Assembly (NCBI RefSeq): GCF_013032455.1
Contig: NZ_WQCF01000002.1
Coordinates: forward strand, 372,001 to 436,000
Direction of reading: 5' to 3'
DNA length: 64,000 bases
From: Ruegeria atlantica
GTDB taxonomy: Bacteria > Pseudomonadota > Alphaproteobacteria > Rhodobacterales > Rhodobacteraceae
The notes beneath the pieces were generated by a model that saw only the letters and a program-made list of their open reading frames with translations, made no database searches and was not told the origin of the DNA. Shown piece after piece: positions 35,728-45,925 of the stretch (positions within the stretch are counted from its first letter, which is position 1; each line of letters opens with the position of its first letter). A program made the position numbers and the translations under genes.

Positions 35728-36225
35728 TCACGCAATGCTCAACTCGAAATAATCGTGTGCTTCGTGTGGGTTGGTTTCCCAGGACGCAACCATCTTGAAG
35801 CCAAGTTTTTCGTACAGCCGTCGGGCAGGAACCTGACGTTCGCCAGTCATCAGCCTGACGGAGCGATACCCTTGCTCTTTAGCCAAGCCTATCACGCGCT
35901 TGCAAAGGGCCGGTGCAACCCCACTGCCTCGACAATCCTTTGTGACGAACATCGATTTTAGTTCGCAGTGATCACGATCCATGCGACGGACAGCGACCGT
36001 TCCAACGGGCCTATCGCTGAGATAGGCAATAAAAACGTCACCTTGCGGAGGGCGATATTCTGTTGGGATTTTCGGTGAGCTACCAAAAAACCACGAACCT
36101 CGATAATACTCTTCAATGCGTTGAAGATCGTCACGGTTGAGGGACCTGACGGCTTCGTACAATCCTCGCATGAGAGTTGCGGCATCGTCGATCTCCCTTT
36201 GCGATCGGACTTCGAGAATTTTCAT
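35728..36225 (-). CDS. GNAT-family N-acetyltransferase
   Basis: A 165-residue acetyltransferase. The acetyl-CoA loop is visible as KDCRGSGVAPALCKRVI, and the C-terminal YEKLGFKMVASWE is typical. ATG 36225 (MKILEVRSQ) has GGAG about 9 bases upstream. The target is unknown, perhaps a small molecule or an antibiotic. Confidence 0.82.
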   Translation of the reverse strand: MKILEVRSQREIDDAATLMRGLYEAVRSLNRDDLQRIEEYYRGSWFFGSSPKIPTEYRPPQGDVFIAYLSDRPVGTVAVRRMDRDHCELKSMFVTKDCRGSGVAPALCKRVIGLAKEQGYRSVRLMTGERQVPARRLYEKLGFKMVASWETNPHEAHDYFELSIA

Positions 36226-36364
36226 GGGCCAATCTCCAAAAGTGGTCCGAATAGTCCGATAATAACACGATCCCACCGCAGCATCCTCGCCACGCTTGAA
36301 GGTCTGGTTTGTCCGCGTAGCCGTCATCCAGCCGGATGTACTATAGTTTCCGCCACCTCAACAC

Positions 36365-36763
36365 CTACAACCAATCCCGCAAAATAGGGATCAATGGTAC
36401 ATCCGCCGCGGGCATCGGATAGTTGCGCAGGTCACTCGCTCGAACCCATTTCAGTGCCTGCCCCTCTTTCGATTGCGGTATCCCCTCCCATTTGCGGCAG
36501 GCAAACAGGGGCATAAGTAAGTGGAAATCATCATAGCTGTGGCTGGCGAAGGTCAGCGGGGCAAGGCACGAGGCCCAGGTGTCGATGCCTAATTCCTCGT
36601 GCAATTCGCGGATCAGCGCGGCCTCGGGAGTTTCGCCGGGCTCGATTTTGCCGCCTGGAAACTCCCAGAGTCCGGCCATGGATTTGCCTTCCGGGCGTTG
36701 GGCCAGCAAGACGCGGCCCTCGATGTCGATCAGGGCGACGGCAGAAACAAGGATAGTTTTCAT
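36365..36763 (-). CDS. mutT: 8-oxo-dGTP diphosphatase (MutT, Nudix)
   Basis: A 132-residue Nudix hydrolase that cleans oxidised dGTP from the nucleotide pool. The Nudix box is complete: GGKIEPGETPEAALIREL followed by HEELGI, with the REx2EE metal-binding glutamates. Start ATG 36763 (MKTILVSAVALIDIEGR) fits the family. It is the last gene of the PPIase-argJ-mutT operon. Confidence 0.9.
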   Translation of the reverse strand: MKTILVSAVALIDIEGRVLLAQRPEGKSMAGLWEFPGGKIEPGETPEAALIRELHEELGIDTWASCLAPLTFASHSYDDFHLLMPLFACRKWEGIPQSKEGQALKWVRASDLRNYPMPAADVPLIPILRDWL

Positions 36764-36818
36764 GGTCGCAATCCCGGACGCAAAACCGGGCCCCACTTTT
36801 GCTGGAATTGCTCCGGTT

Positions 36819-38045
36819 TCACGACCGATAATCCGCGTTGATCTCGATATATCCGTGGGTCAAATCGCAGGTCCAAACGGTGGACTTGCCCTCACCCAGC
36901 CCCAGATCGACACTGATCACCAGATTCTGACCTTTCATGTATTCGGCAGCGGCGTCCTCGCTGTAATCGGGGCTGACCCAACCCTTTTCGGCCACCAGAA
37001 TATCGCCGAAGGAAATGCTCAGCAGGTCACGATCTGCCGCGGCGCCGGATTTGCCGATGGCCATGACCACGCGACCCCAATTCGGGTCCTCGCCCGCGAT
37101 GGCGGTTTTTACCAACGGAGAGTTCGCAATCGCTAACCCATGCACTTTGGCGTCGGCGTCCGAAGCGGCTCCGGTCACGCGGATTTCCACGAATTTCGTG
37201 GCCCCTTCACCGTCGCGCACGACTTGTTGCGCCAATTCCAGCATCACCGCTTCAAGAGCCTCGGCAAAGGCAGCGCTGCCGGTGGCATCAACACCCGAAG
37301 CTCCTGTCGCGCATAACAGAAGGCTGTCCGAGGTCGAGGTATCACTGTCAACGGTGATACAGTTGAACGTGCGATCCGTCTGCGCGCCCAACATCGCTTG
37401 CAGGGCCGATTGTTCGACCTGAGCATCGGTGAAGATATAAACCAACATCGTCGCCATATCCGGCGCGATCATGCCAGAACCCTTGGCAATCCCTGCAATA
37501 GAGACTGTTTTGCCGTCAATCTCGACCTGCGCGCTGGCACCTTTTGGGAAAGTGTCCGTGGTCATGATGGCACGAGCGGCGTCTTCGATAGCATGGCGGC
37601 TGAGGTCGGATTTTAACACCTCAAGCTGCGAAACGATGCGCTCATGCGGCAACGGCTCGCCGATCACGCCGGTGGATGATGTAAACACCCGCTCGACCGA
37701 AACACCGGTAGCGGTGGACACAGCTTGCGTCACCTCGGCCACCGAGGTCTGACCATAATGGCCGGTAAATGCGTTTGCATTGCCCGAGTTCACCAGAATC
37801 GCCGCAGGCCCGTCACTGGGACCACCGATCTTGTCCTGACAGTCCAGAACCGGCGCTGCGCGGGTTGCAGATCGGGTAAACACCCCGGCTACGGAGGTTC
37901 CGGGGTCCAGCACGGCCAGCATGACATCTGTCCGACCTTGATAACGCACCCCCGCCTCGACGGTGGCGAAACGCACACCGTCAATCGCAGGCAGATCGGG
38001 AAAGGCCGCCGGGGCCAGCGGAGATACCTTGGTAATCTTGGCCAC
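36819..38045 (-). CDS. argJ: Bifunctional ornithine acetyltransferase/N-acetylglutamate synthase
   Basis: Moves the acetyl group from N-acetylornithine to glutamate in the arginine pathway. The 408-residue precursor cuts itself before the nucleophilic Thr in GMIAPDMATMLVY into alpha and beta chains. GDPNWGRVV-like sequence (GEDPNWGRVVMAIG) and the C-terminal HGYIEINADYRS match the family. It begins 5 bases after the PPIase gene. Confidence 0.96.
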   Translation of the reverse strand: MAKITKVSPLAPAAFPDLPAIDGVRFATVEAGVRYQGRTDVMLAVLDPGTSVAGVFTRSATRAAPVLDCQDKIGGPSDGPAAILVNSGNANAFTGHYGQTSVAEVTQAVSTATGVSVERVFTSSTGVIGEPLPHERIVSQLEVLKSDLSRHAIEDAARAIMTTDTFPKGASAQVEIDGKTVSIAGIAKGSGMIAPDMATMLVYIFTDAQVEQSALQAMLGAQTDRTFNCITVDSDTSTSDSLLLCATGASGVDATGSAAFAEALEAVMLELAQQVVRDGEGATKFVEIRVTGAASDADAKVHGLAIANSPLVKTAIAGEDPNWGRVVMAIGKSGAAADRDLLSISFGDILVAEKGWVSPDYSEDAAAEYMKGQNLVISVDLGLGEGKSTVWTCDLTHGYIEINADYRS

Positions 38046-38050
38046 GGGGA

Positions 38051-38899
38051 TTACTCCTGAATCAGCTCAATCTGACGCAGCACTTCGGGGCCAGCGCCTT
38101 CCAGTGCAGGGCGGTCAATTTCAGCGCCTTGAGTCAATTCGTCGATCCGGGCCTGAATGACGTCCTGTTGCAGGGTTTGGGCCAGTTCGGCGCGAACCTG
38201 CTCCAGAGCGGGCGCTTCGGATTTGCGTTTGTCGTTCAAGGTGACCACATGCCAGCCGAACTGAGTTTTCACCGGTTCGGAAACCTGGCCTTTTTCCAGA
38301 CCAATCACGGCCGCCTCAAAAGCAGGTACCATCTGGCCCGGCCCGAACCAGCCCAGTTCGCCGCCGCTCGGCCCCGAAGGCCCGGTTGAATGCTCTTTGG
38401 CTAATTCGGCGAAATCTGCGCCATCATCCAACTGTGCCTTCAGATCGATGGCTTCTTCTTCGGTTTCGACCAGAATGTGACTGGCGTTGAACTCGTCCAC
38501 GCCTTGGAAATCGGCGTATTTCGCGTCGTAGGCTTCTTGAATTGCCTCATCCGTCAACTCTTCCTCGATCAGTGCAGTTACTGTCTGCACAGCCCGCAGT
38601 GAACGCGTCTCGTTTTCCAGCGCCAGCGTGTTCAATTTGGTCAGCTCTTCTTGCTGCTGACCCAGCAGTTGCTGTTGAATCAGCTGATCGATAATCAGTT
38701 CGTACAGAACGTCGTCTTCGATCTGCTGGTATTGCTCGGGCAGCGCCGCCGCCGTAGCGATGACGTGACCCAAAGTGATTTCGTCACCGTTCACACGCGC
38801 AACTACGGCGCTGGCGTCAGGCTTGGTTTCGGCGGCCAGCGGCAAGGCCATCACGGCAGCAAGTGCGAGCGATGGCAGAAAAGTGAGGCCTTTGGGCAT
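38051..38899 (-). CDS. Parvulin-type peptidyl-prolyl cis-trans isomerase, exported
   Basis: A 282-residue periplasmic folding helper. A signal peptide (to about 24, LALAAVMALPLAAET) is followed by a SurA/PrsA-like chaperone part and a rotamase domain (about 135-225, with FNASHILVETEEEA, STGPSGPSGGELGWFGPGQM shortened, and QFGWHVVTLND). It assists folding of envelope proteins brought over by Sec. It is divergent from secA. Confidence 0.9.
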   Translation of the reverse strand: MPKGLTFLPSLALAAVMALPLAAETKPDASAVVARVNGDEITLGHVIATAAALPEQYQQIEDDVLYELIIDQLIQQQLLGQQQEELTKLNTLALENETRSLRAVQTVTALIEEELTDEAIQEAYDAKYADFQGVDEFNASHILVETEEEAIDLKAQLDDGADFAELAKEHSTGPSGPSGGELGWFGPGQMVPAFEAAVIGLEKGQVSEPVKTQFGWHVVTLNDKRKSEAPALEQVRAELAQTLQQDVIQARIDELTQGAEIDRPALEGAGPEVLRQIELIQE

Positions 38900-39075
38900 G
38901 GATTTATCCTATTTCTTTGCCGCGACAGGGCGCAGCGTTGACACTCTGGAACCTGCCGCTTACATCGCTTTGAAGCCTTGGACAGGGCCGCCTTTCACCC
39001 CCCGTATCTATGGGTTGCGCGCAAGGTGGGCAAGCCTGTCGCAACCAAGACAAGAACAGATCCGCTGGAGTGAAC

Positions 39076-41793
39076 ATGCTGGGACTCGGAACGCTCGCGA
39101 AAAAGGTGTTCGGAACACCGAACGACCGCAAGATCAAGGCGACCCGCCCGCTGATCGAAAAGATCAACGCGCTGGAGCCCGAGTTCGAAAAACTCTCTGA
39201 TGACGGACTGATCGAAAAGACTGAAGAACTGCGCAAGCGCGCGCTGGATGGCGAAAGCCTTGACGACCTGCTGCCCGAGGCCTTTGCCAACGTCCGCGAG
39301 GGCGCAAAACGCGCGCTGGGTCTGCGTGCCTTTGACGTGCAGCTGATGGGCGGTGCCTTTCTGCATCAGGGCAATATCTCGGAAATGAAGACAGGTGAGG
39401 GCAAGACGCTGGTCGCCACTTTCCCCGCCTATCTGAACGCGCTGACCGGCAAAGGCGTACACGTTGTCACGGTGAACGAATACCTGGCCAAACGGGACTC
39501 GGAATGGATGGGCAAAGTGTTTGCCGCCGTCGGCATGACAACCGGCGTGATCTGGTCGGGCCAGCCCGATCCCGAGAAGAAAGCCGCTTATGCCTGTGAT
39601 GTAACCTATGCCACCAACAATGAGCTGGGTTTCGACTATCTGCGCGACAACATGAAGGCCGAACTGGATCAGATTTACCAGAAACACCACAATTTCGCGA
39701 TTGTGGACGAGGTCGACTCGATCCTGATCGACGAAGCGCGGACGCCGCTGATTATCTCGGGGCCATCGCAGGACCGCTCTGACCTTTATACCGCCATCGA
39801 CGGGCTGATCCCATCGCTGCAGGAAGATCACTACTCGTTGGATGAAAAATCTCGCAATGTGACCTTCACCGATGAGGGTAACGAGTTTCTGGAACAACAG
39901 CTGATTACTGCGGGTCTGATCCCCGAGGGTCATTCGCTATACGACCCGGAAAGCACAACCGTCGTGCACCACGTCAACCAGGGTCTTCGCGCGCATAAGT
40001 TGTTCCAGCGCGACAAGGATTACATCGTCCGTGATGGCAATGTGGTGCTGATTGACGAATTTACCGGCCGAATGATGCCGGGCCGCCGTTTGTCCGAAGG
40101 TCTGCACCAAGCCATCGAAGCCAAGGAAGGCGTACAGATTCAGCCCGAGAACGTGACGCTGGCCAGCGTGACTTTCCAGAACTATTTCCGCCTGTATGAC
40201 AAGCTGGGCGGCATGACCGGTACAGCCCTGACCGAGGCCGAGGAATTTGCGGAAATCTACGGTCTCGGCGTGGTCGAGGTTCCGACCAACAAGCCGATCG
40301 CCCGTGTGGACGAGGACGATCAGGTCTATCGTACTGCCGCCGAGAAATACGGCGCGATGATCGAACAGACCAAGGAAGCGCAGGAAAAAGGCCAGCCGGT
40401 TCTGCTGGGCACCACGTCGATTGAGAAATCCGAACTGCTGAGCCAGATGCTGCAAAAAGAAGGCATCGAGCACAACGTTCTGAACGCACGCCAGCACGAG
40501 CAAGAGGCGCAGATCGTCGCCGATGCGGGCCGCCTGGGCGCGGTGACCATCGCCACCAACATGGCCGGTCGCGGCACCGACATTCAGTTGGGCGGCAATG
40601 TAGAAATGAAGGTTCTGCAAGCGCTGGCCGAAAACCCCGAGGCCGACCCTACCGAACTGCGTGCCGCCGAAGAGGCCCGCCATGCGGAAGAGAAAGAAAA
40701 GGTTCTGGCTGCCGGTGGTCTTTATGTGATGGCGTCGGAACGCCATGAAAGCCGCCGCATCGACAACCAGTTGCGTGGCCGTTCTGGCCGTCAGGGTGAT
40801 CCGGGCCGCACCGTGTTTTACCTGAGCCTCGAAGACGACCTGATGCGCATCTTCGGCTCGGAACGGCTGGACAAGGTTCTGACCACGCTGGGCATGAAAG
40901 AGGGCGAAGCCATCGTCCACCCCTGGGTCAACAAATCGCTGGAACGGGCGCAGTCCAAAGTCGAAGGCCGTAACTTTGACATGCGCAAGAACGTTCTGAA
41001 ATTTGACGATGTGATGAACGACCAACGAAAGGTTGTGTTCAGCCAGCGGCGCGAGATCATGTCCTCGGATGACCTATCCGAGATCGTCTCGGACATGCGC
41101 GAGCAGGTGATCGACGATCTGATTGACGAATACATGCCGCCGAAATCCTATGCCGATCAGTGGGACACGGACGGTCTGCACGAGGCGATCAAGGACAAGC
41201 TGACCATTGACGCGCCCGTGCAGGAGTGGGCCGCCGAAGAAGGTGTGGATGACGAACAGGTGCGCGAGCGCCTGGTTAACGCCGCCGATGAGATGATGGC
41301 GCAGAAAGTCGCCGCGTTCGGCCCCGAAAACATGCGCAACATCGAAAAGCAGGTTCTGCTGCAAACCATCGACAGCAAATGGCGCGAGCACTTGCTGACG
41401 CTGGAACATCTGCGCTCGGTCGTTGGCTTCCGCGGTTACGCCCAGCGCGACCCGCTGAACGAATACAAGAACGAAAGCTTCCAGCTGTTCGAAAGCATGC
41501 TCGACAGCCTGCGCGAAACCGTGACTCAGCAATTGTCACGTGTGCGCCCGCTGACTGAGGAAGAGCAGAAGGAAATGCTGGCGCAAATGCAGGCACAGCA
41601 GGCACAGGCGCAAAAAGCGGTCGATCAGGCCGCTGACCGGGCCGAAGCTTTGGCTGAGGCCGACGCTTCGGGCGACGCGCGCCCCGGCTTTGTCGAAGAC
41701 GATCCCAGCACATGGGGTAACCCATCGCGCAACGACAAGTGCCCCTGCGGGTCCGGCAAGAAATTCAAGCACTGCCACGGCCGCCTGACCTAA
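39076..41793 (+). CDS. secA: Preprotein translocase ATPase SecA
   Basis: Drives export of proteins through SecYEG. The 905-residue protein has Walker [26 protein letters not shown], the helicase motifs [10 protein letters not shown] and [10 protein letters not shown], and the C-terminal zinc site [18 protein letters not shown] precedes ATG 39076 ([13 protein letters not shown]); the frame open from 39010 is longer than the family. Its leading neighbour on the other strand is a periplasmic PPIase. Confidence 0.98.
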   Translation: MLGLGTLAKKVFGTPNDRKIKATRPLIEKINALEPEFEKLSDDGLIEKTEELRKRALDGESLDDLLPEAFANVREGAKRALGLRAFDVQLMGGAFLHQGNISEMKTGEGKTLVATFPAYLNALTGKGVHVVTVNEYLAKRDSEWMGKVFAAVGMTTGVIWSGQPDPEKKAAYACDVTYATNNELGFDYLRDNMKAELDQIYQKHHNFAIVDEVDSILIDEARTPLIISGPSQDRSDLYTAIDGLIPSLQEDHYSLDEKSRNVTFTDEGNEFLEQQLITAGLIPEGHSLYDPESTTVVHHVNQGLRAHKLFQRDKDYIVRDGNVVLIDEFTGRMMPGRRLSEGLHQAIEAKEGVQIQPENVTLASVTFQNYFRLYDKLGGMTGTALTEAEEFAEIYGLGVVEVPTNKPIARVDEDDQVYRTAAEKYGAMIEQTKEAQEKGQPVLLGTTSIEKSELLSQMLQKEGIEHNVLNARQHEQEAQIVADAGRLGAVTIATNMAGRGTDIQLGGNVEMKVLQALAENPEADPTELRAAEEARHAEEKEKVLAAGGLYVMASERHESRRIDNQLRGRSGRQGDPGRTVFYLSLEDDLMRIFGSERLDKVLTTLGMKEGEAIVHPWVNKSLERAQSKVEGRNFDMRKNVLKFDDVMNDQRKVVFSQRREIMSSDDLSEIVSDMREQVIDDLIDEYMPPKSYADQWDTDGLHEAIKDKLTIDAPVQEWAAEEGVDDEQVRERLVNAADEMMAQKVAAFGPENMRNIEKQVLLQTIDSKWREHLLTLEHLRSVVGFRGYAQRDPLNEYKNESFQLFESMLDSLRETVTQQLSRVRPLTEEEQKEMLAQMQAQQAQAQKAVDQAADRAEALAEADASGDARPGFVEDDPSTWGNPSRNDKCPCGSGKKFKHCHGRLT

Positions 41794-41825
41794 TAAAGCG
41801 GCAATTGAGACACATTGAGTCCACC

Positions 41826-41848
41826 TCACGGCCACATATTGGCCGTGA
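41826..41848 (+). terminator. Hairpin after secA
   Basis: A 9-bp perfect stem TCACGGCCA/TGGCCGTGA with a 5-base loop, 33 bases after the secA stop. The T-tract is weak. Confidence 0.55.
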
Positions 41849-41893
41849 TTCAACTTCAATGTCGGATTCGCTCCTTCAACTGGGGAGGGTGTC

Positions 41894-42814
41894 TTGTTTG
41901 TAATTAAGAACTACGTGACCACCGGCGGCACCGTCGCTTGCGCTCTGGCAATTGGTTACCTGATGCAGAACGGATCTCTGGCGTCGCCGACAGGCACGCC
42001 GGAACCTGAACGCGTGGTTTCCGAAGCCTCAATCATTCCCGGGCTGGAGGGTATTGTTCTGACCTCCTCGACCCCCGCCCGCAATACGGAACCAAACACT
42101 GTTTCGACGCAGCGCCATGTAAAAGCCAGCCAGTCAGCCCCCTCTGGCGGCGGTGATTGCAACCTCAGCGCTCGAGCGCATGCTGTCCCTGGTGCTGCCG
42201 CACGTTTGATCGTCAAAGCCCCCTGCCACGGCGATGAACGCATCGAAGTGCATCACAGCGGCCTGACCATAACCCAGAAAACAGACGCAAATGGCGTTCT
42301 GGATCTGACCATACCGGCCTTGTCGGAATACGCGATCTTCCTGATCTCGCTTGAAGATCAGAAAGGGACCGTTGCCACCACTCACATCTCCGATATCGGC
42401 CAGTATTCCCGTTTCGCCCTGCAATGGCAGGGTGAAACGGACCTTCAGATCCACGCTTTGGAATTCGGGGCCAGCTATGGCGATGCAGGTCACGTTTCCG
42501 CCTCGTCTGACGCGCAGGGCACAGGCAATGTCGTGCATCTTGCACAGCCCGCTTTCAGCGACGCACGCAATGTCGAAGTGTACTCCTTCCCCGAGGGTCA
42601 GTCTCAGCAATCCGGCTCTATCGAACTAACGGTCGAGGCCGAGGTGACGGCGGAAAACTGCGGCAAGGACTTGAACGTGCAGTCGCTAGAGTTGCGTGGC
42701 GATCAGAAACTGCGCTCGCGCGATTTGGCGCTGAGCTTTCCAGATTGCTCCAGAACCGGCGAGTTTCTGGTGTTGAATAATCTGTTCCAAAACCTGACAA
42801 TCGCGGCAAACTAA
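41894..42814 (+). CDS. Hypothetical exported protein paired with the OmpA-like gene
   Basis: A 306-residue protein with an N-terminal hydrophobic anchor (TTGGTVACALAIGYLMQNG), a Pro/Ser/Thr-rich linker and a beta-rich C-terminal domain that contains several Cys residues (for example GGGDCNLSARA, VKAPCHGDE and SFPDCSRTG), perhaps forming disulfides. TTG 41894 has GGGAGGG about 6 bases upstream. I do not recognise a family. The next gene follows after 24 bases, so the two probably act together in the envelope. Confidence 0.65.
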   Translation: MFVIKNYVTTGGTVACALAIGYLMQNGSLASPTGTPEPERVVSEASIIPGLEGIVLTSSTPARNTEPNTVSTQRHVKASQSAPSGGGDCNLSARAHAVPGAAARLIVKAPCHGDERIEVHHSGLTITQKTDANGVLDLTIPALSEYAIFLISLEDQKGTVATTHISDIGQYSRFALQWQGETDLQIHALEFGASYGDAGHVSASSDAQGTGNVVHLAQPAFSDARNVEVYSFPEGQSQQSGSIELTVEAEVTAENCGKDLNVQSLELRGDQKLRSRDLALSFPDCSRTGEFLVLNNLFQNLTIAAN

Positions 42815-42838
42815 ACCGCAGGCAGGCTCGACGTTCTT

Positions 42839-44395
42839 ATGACAATTTTCCGTGTGGCGATCGCTGCACTATTCTCGGCGACTCTTTCTTCGGTCGTACA
42901 GGCGCAGGATATCACGCTGACGTCTCATGACGGCCACGTCGAAGTATCCGGCATATTGCTGGGATTTGATGGTGAATTCTATCGCGTTGACACACAATTC
43001 GGCGAACTGACCGTGGATGGCTCAGGCGTCACCTGCGATGGTCCTGCCTGCCCGAATCTGACCGATTTTGTGGCCGAGCTGCGGTTTTCGGGATCGTCAG
43101 TTATGGCAGAAAAGATCCTGCCTGCCCTTATGATTGGTTTTGCCAAACAGGAAGGTTTGTCCGCTAAATCCGCAAAGTCGGATGCGAATACTTTGACGTA
43201 CGAACTGCACCAGCCCGGACGCGATGCACCGTTGGGCCGGTTCTTTTTTGACATCGGCAATACGAGCAGCGGATTCGCTGATCTGGTCGACGGTCAGGCT
43301 GACATCGTCATGGCCCTACGCGAAATCCGCCCGGAAGAGCTGGAAGCCGCACGAGCAACTGGATTGGGCGATCTAACCCATGCGCGCCGCTCCAGAGTTG
43401 TGGCTCTGGACGCTCTGGTGCCCGTCGTGGCGCCGGATAACTTGCTGCCGCATATCTCTTTGGCTGATCTGGCGCTGGTGTTTTCTGGCGAAGTTACCAA
43501 TTGGTCGGCCTTGGGCGGGCCGGACGCGCCGATCACGCTTCACCTGCCCGAAGCCGGATCAGGCCTTGCACAGGCGATCGAGAGCCAATTGTTGAGGTCA
43601 ACCAACGCGGTCCTTCCCGCAACCATCACCAGACACAGCCGCAGCAGCGATCTTGTGCGCGATGTGGCAAACGATCCTTTTGCTATCGGCATCGCTAGCC
43701 AAGCCGAGGCCGAAGCGGTCCGAGCTTTACCGTTGGCCGGGGGGTGCGGTCACACGCTGATGGCCACACGGCAATCTATCAAGACCGAAGATTACCCTCT
43801 GACCTCGCCGATGTTCCTGTACCTGCCCGAACATCGCCTGCCGCGCGTTGGCAGGCAGTTTCTGGCATATACCCAAAGCGCCGACGCCCAAGTGGCGATC
43901 CGCAAAGCGGGTTTTGTCGATCAGGCCCCCGAAATGATTCCCATCGCCCTACAGGGAAACCGGCTGGCAAATGCCATCGCTGCGGGCGGCACCGAGGTTG
44001 AGATGGACGAGCTTCAGCGTTTGATCACCACGTTGCGCCCCCTGTCCCGCCTGTCTCTGTCCGTTCGCTTTGAGGCAGGGTCTTCTCGTCCTGACGCGCA
44101 ATCGCGGTCGAATATCCAACAATTGGCCCAACAGCTTGAGGCAGGCACGCTGGACGTGCGCAAACTGGTTTTCATCGGCTATAGCGATGGTGATGGTGCT
44201 GCTGCTTCTAACAAACGGATCGCGTTGATGCGCGCCAAGACGGTGCGCAACGCGGTACTGGCGGCAGTGGAAACCGCCATCCCCAGCAGTGTCGAGCTTG
44301 AGGTCGACGCCTTTGGCGAAGCGATGCCCATGGCCTGCGACGACTCGGAATGGGGGCGCAAAGTTAACCGACGGGTTGAGATCTGGGTAAAGTAA
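42839..44395 (+). CDS. Phosphate-binding-protein-like domain fused to OmpA domain
   Basis: A 518-residue exported protein. Signal peptide MTIFRVAIAALFSATLSSVVQA; a PstS-like binding domain (about 85-340, with LADLALVFSGEVTNWSALGGPDAP typical, quoted as FSGEVTNWSALGG); and a C-terminal OmpA/MotB domain (about 400-518) ending GRKVNRRVEIWVK, which binds peptidoglycan. This combination would hold a phosphate- or anion-sensing lobe next to the cell wall. Convergent with radC. Confidence 0.82.
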   Translation: MTIFRVAIAALFSATLSSVVQAQDITLTSHDGHVEVSGILLGFDGEFYRVDTQFGELTVDGSGVTCDGPACPNLTDFVAELRFSGSSVMAEKILPALMIGFAKQEGLSAKSAKSDANTLTYELHQPGRDAPLGRFFFDIGNTSSGFADLVDGQADIVMALREIRPEELEAARATGLGDLTHARRSRVVALDALVPVVAPDNLLPHISLADLALVFSGEVTNWSALGGPDAPITLHLPEAGSGLAQAIESQLLRSTNAVLPATITRHSRSSDLVRDVANDPFAIGIASQAEAEAVRALPLAGGCGHTLMATRQSIKTEDYPLTSPMFLYLPEHRLPRVGRQFLAYTQSADAQVAIRKAGFVDQAPEMIPIALQGNRLANAIAAGGTEVEMDELQRLITTLRPLSRLSLSVRFEAGSSRPDAQSRSNIQQLAQQLEAGTLDVRKLVFIGYSDGDGAAASNKRIALMRAKTVRNAVLAAVETAIPSSVELEVDAFGEAMPMACDDSEWGRKVNRRVEIWVK

Positions 44396-44399
44396 CCAT

Positions 44400-45155
44400 T
44401 CACAAATATCCCTCGGACCGGAAACTCAGCTCGGTCGATTTGCCAATAATCAGGTGATCATGCAGCGTCAGCCCCAATGCCAGGCAGGCATCCTGAATCC
44501 GGTTGGTCATATCGATATCCGACTGTGACGGTGTCGGATCGCCCGAGGGGTGATTATGCACCAGAATGAGCGCCGAGGCGTTCAGCTCCAACGCCCGTTT
44601 CGCCACTTCGCGCGGGTAGACCGGGACATGATCCACAGTGCCCTTGGCCTGTTCCTCGTCCGCGATCATGACGTTCTTGCGATCCAGATAGAACACCCGG
44701 AATTGTTCGGTTTCGCGATGCGCCATTGTTGTGTGGCAATAATCCAGCAGCGCGTCCCAGCCCGAGATTACATGCCGCTGCATCACCCGCGCGCGGGCCA
44801 TACGGTGGGCGCAGGCCTCAAGGATTTTCAGATCGGTAATTACCGTATCACCGACACCCTTGATCTGGCGTAGCCGGTCCTCGGGCGCAGTTAGAACCCG
44901 ATTAAAATCGCCGAACGTATCCATCAGCGCCCGCGCCAGTGGTTTGACGTCCTGTCTGGGGATTGAGCGAAACAGGATCAACTCCAACAATTCATAGTCG
45001 GGCATCGCCGCCGAACCGCCGGACATGAAGCGTTCGCGCAGCCGCTTACGATGATCCTTGATATAGGACGGCAAGCGACCCGTGGGCAGCGGCGTCACCG
45101 GGGCTTCGTCACTTTCAAACAACATGGGGGCTTCGGCAAAGGCGTCCTGAGTCAT
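44400..45155 (-). CDS. radC: RadC family JAMM protein
   Basis: A 251-residue protein with the JAB/MPN metal motif HNHPSGDPTPSQSD and an upstream Glu-containing strand. A helix-hairpin-helix segment (IKGVGDTVITDLK) lies before it. Despite its name the family's role in DNA repair is not established. It follows the thiamine-uptake genes by 35 bases on the same strand and may be transcribed with them. Confidence 0.92.
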   Translation of the reverse strand: MTQDAFAEAPMLFESDEAPVTPLPTGRLPSYIKDHRKRLRERFMSGGSAAMPDYELLELILFRSIPRQDVKPLARALMDTFGDFNRVLTAPEDRLRQIKGVGDTVITDLKILEACAHRMARARVMQRHVISGWDALLDYCHTTMAHRETEQFRVFYLDRKNVMIADEEQAKGTVDHVPVYPREVAKRALELNASALILVHNHPSGDPTPSQSDIDMTNRIQDACLALGLTLHDHLIIGKSTELSFRSEGYL

Positions 45156-45190
45156 GCGCTCAGACTGGCGCAGAATCGGTTTCCGAAAGG

Positions 45191-45925
45191 TTAACGCGCC
45201 TCACCCGCCATACGCGCCGTGGTGCGGCGGACCAGCATATGCAACAAGATCGAGAATACGCCCAAAGTCAGCATCGCAGCAAACATCAGGTCGGTCTTGG
45301 CCCGCCCATTGGCCAGCAACATCAGGTATCCAAGACCCTGCGAAGACCCAACCCATTCGCCGATCACCGCCCCGATGGGCGCATAAACAGCAGCCAAGCG
45401 CATCCCCGAAGCCAACGAGGGCAACGCAGCCGGTATCCGAATATGCCACAATATTGCGCGCGGATTGGCCTGCATCGTACGCGCCAAATCCAAATACCCA
45501 GCAGGGGTTCGCATCAATCCATCAAAAAAGGAGGATGTAATCGGGAAATAGATTATCAGCACCGCCATCGCGACTTTGGACCAAAGCCCATAGCCTAGCC
45601 AAAGGGTTAGCAGCGGTGCCAGTGCAAAGACCGGCAGAGCCTGCGTGAACACCAGCATCGGCTGCACCAGCACCCGAGCAGCACGCGAATTTGCAAGTTG
45701 CAGGGCGGTGATCACACCTAGAATCGTGCCGCAGGCCAGCCCGATCACCACCTCAACAGCCGTAATCCATGTGTGCTCGGCAATAACCCAGCGGTTCTGC
45801 CACCAAGTCTCGGCCACCAAGGCGGGGCCGGGCAGGATGAATTTCGGCAATCCAGTCAGCGAAACAATCGCCTGCCAAACCACCAAGGCGAACAGGGTTG
45901 CAGCAAGGGCCGAGAGGTATTTCAC
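45191..45925 (-). CDS. thiX: ABC transporter permease for thiamine pyrimidine precursor (ThiX-like)
   Basis: A 244-residue inner-membrane permease with about six helices and the EAA loop MQANPRAILWHIRIPAALPS. Such permeases with a THI5/NMT1-like binding protein and TenA import formylaminopyrimidine. It overlaps the ATPase gene by 4 bases and is last in the thiamine operon. Confidence 0.82.
   Translation of the reverse strand: MKYLSALAATLFALVVWQAIVSLTGLPKFILPGPALVAETWWQNRWVIAEHTWITAVEVVIGLACGTILGVITALQLANSRAARVLVQPMLVFTQALPVFALAPLLTLWLGYGLWSKVAMAVLIIYFPITSSFFDGLMRTPAGYLDLARTMQANPRAILWHIRIPAALPSLASGMRLAAVYAPIGAVIGEWVGSSQGLGYLMLLANGRAKTDLMFAAMLTLGVFSILLHMLVRRTTARMAGEAR

Noticed and set aside
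39937-41025. Long open frames opposite secA
   Set aside because: Shadows of a strongly biased GC-rich gene; no start signal or family pattern.
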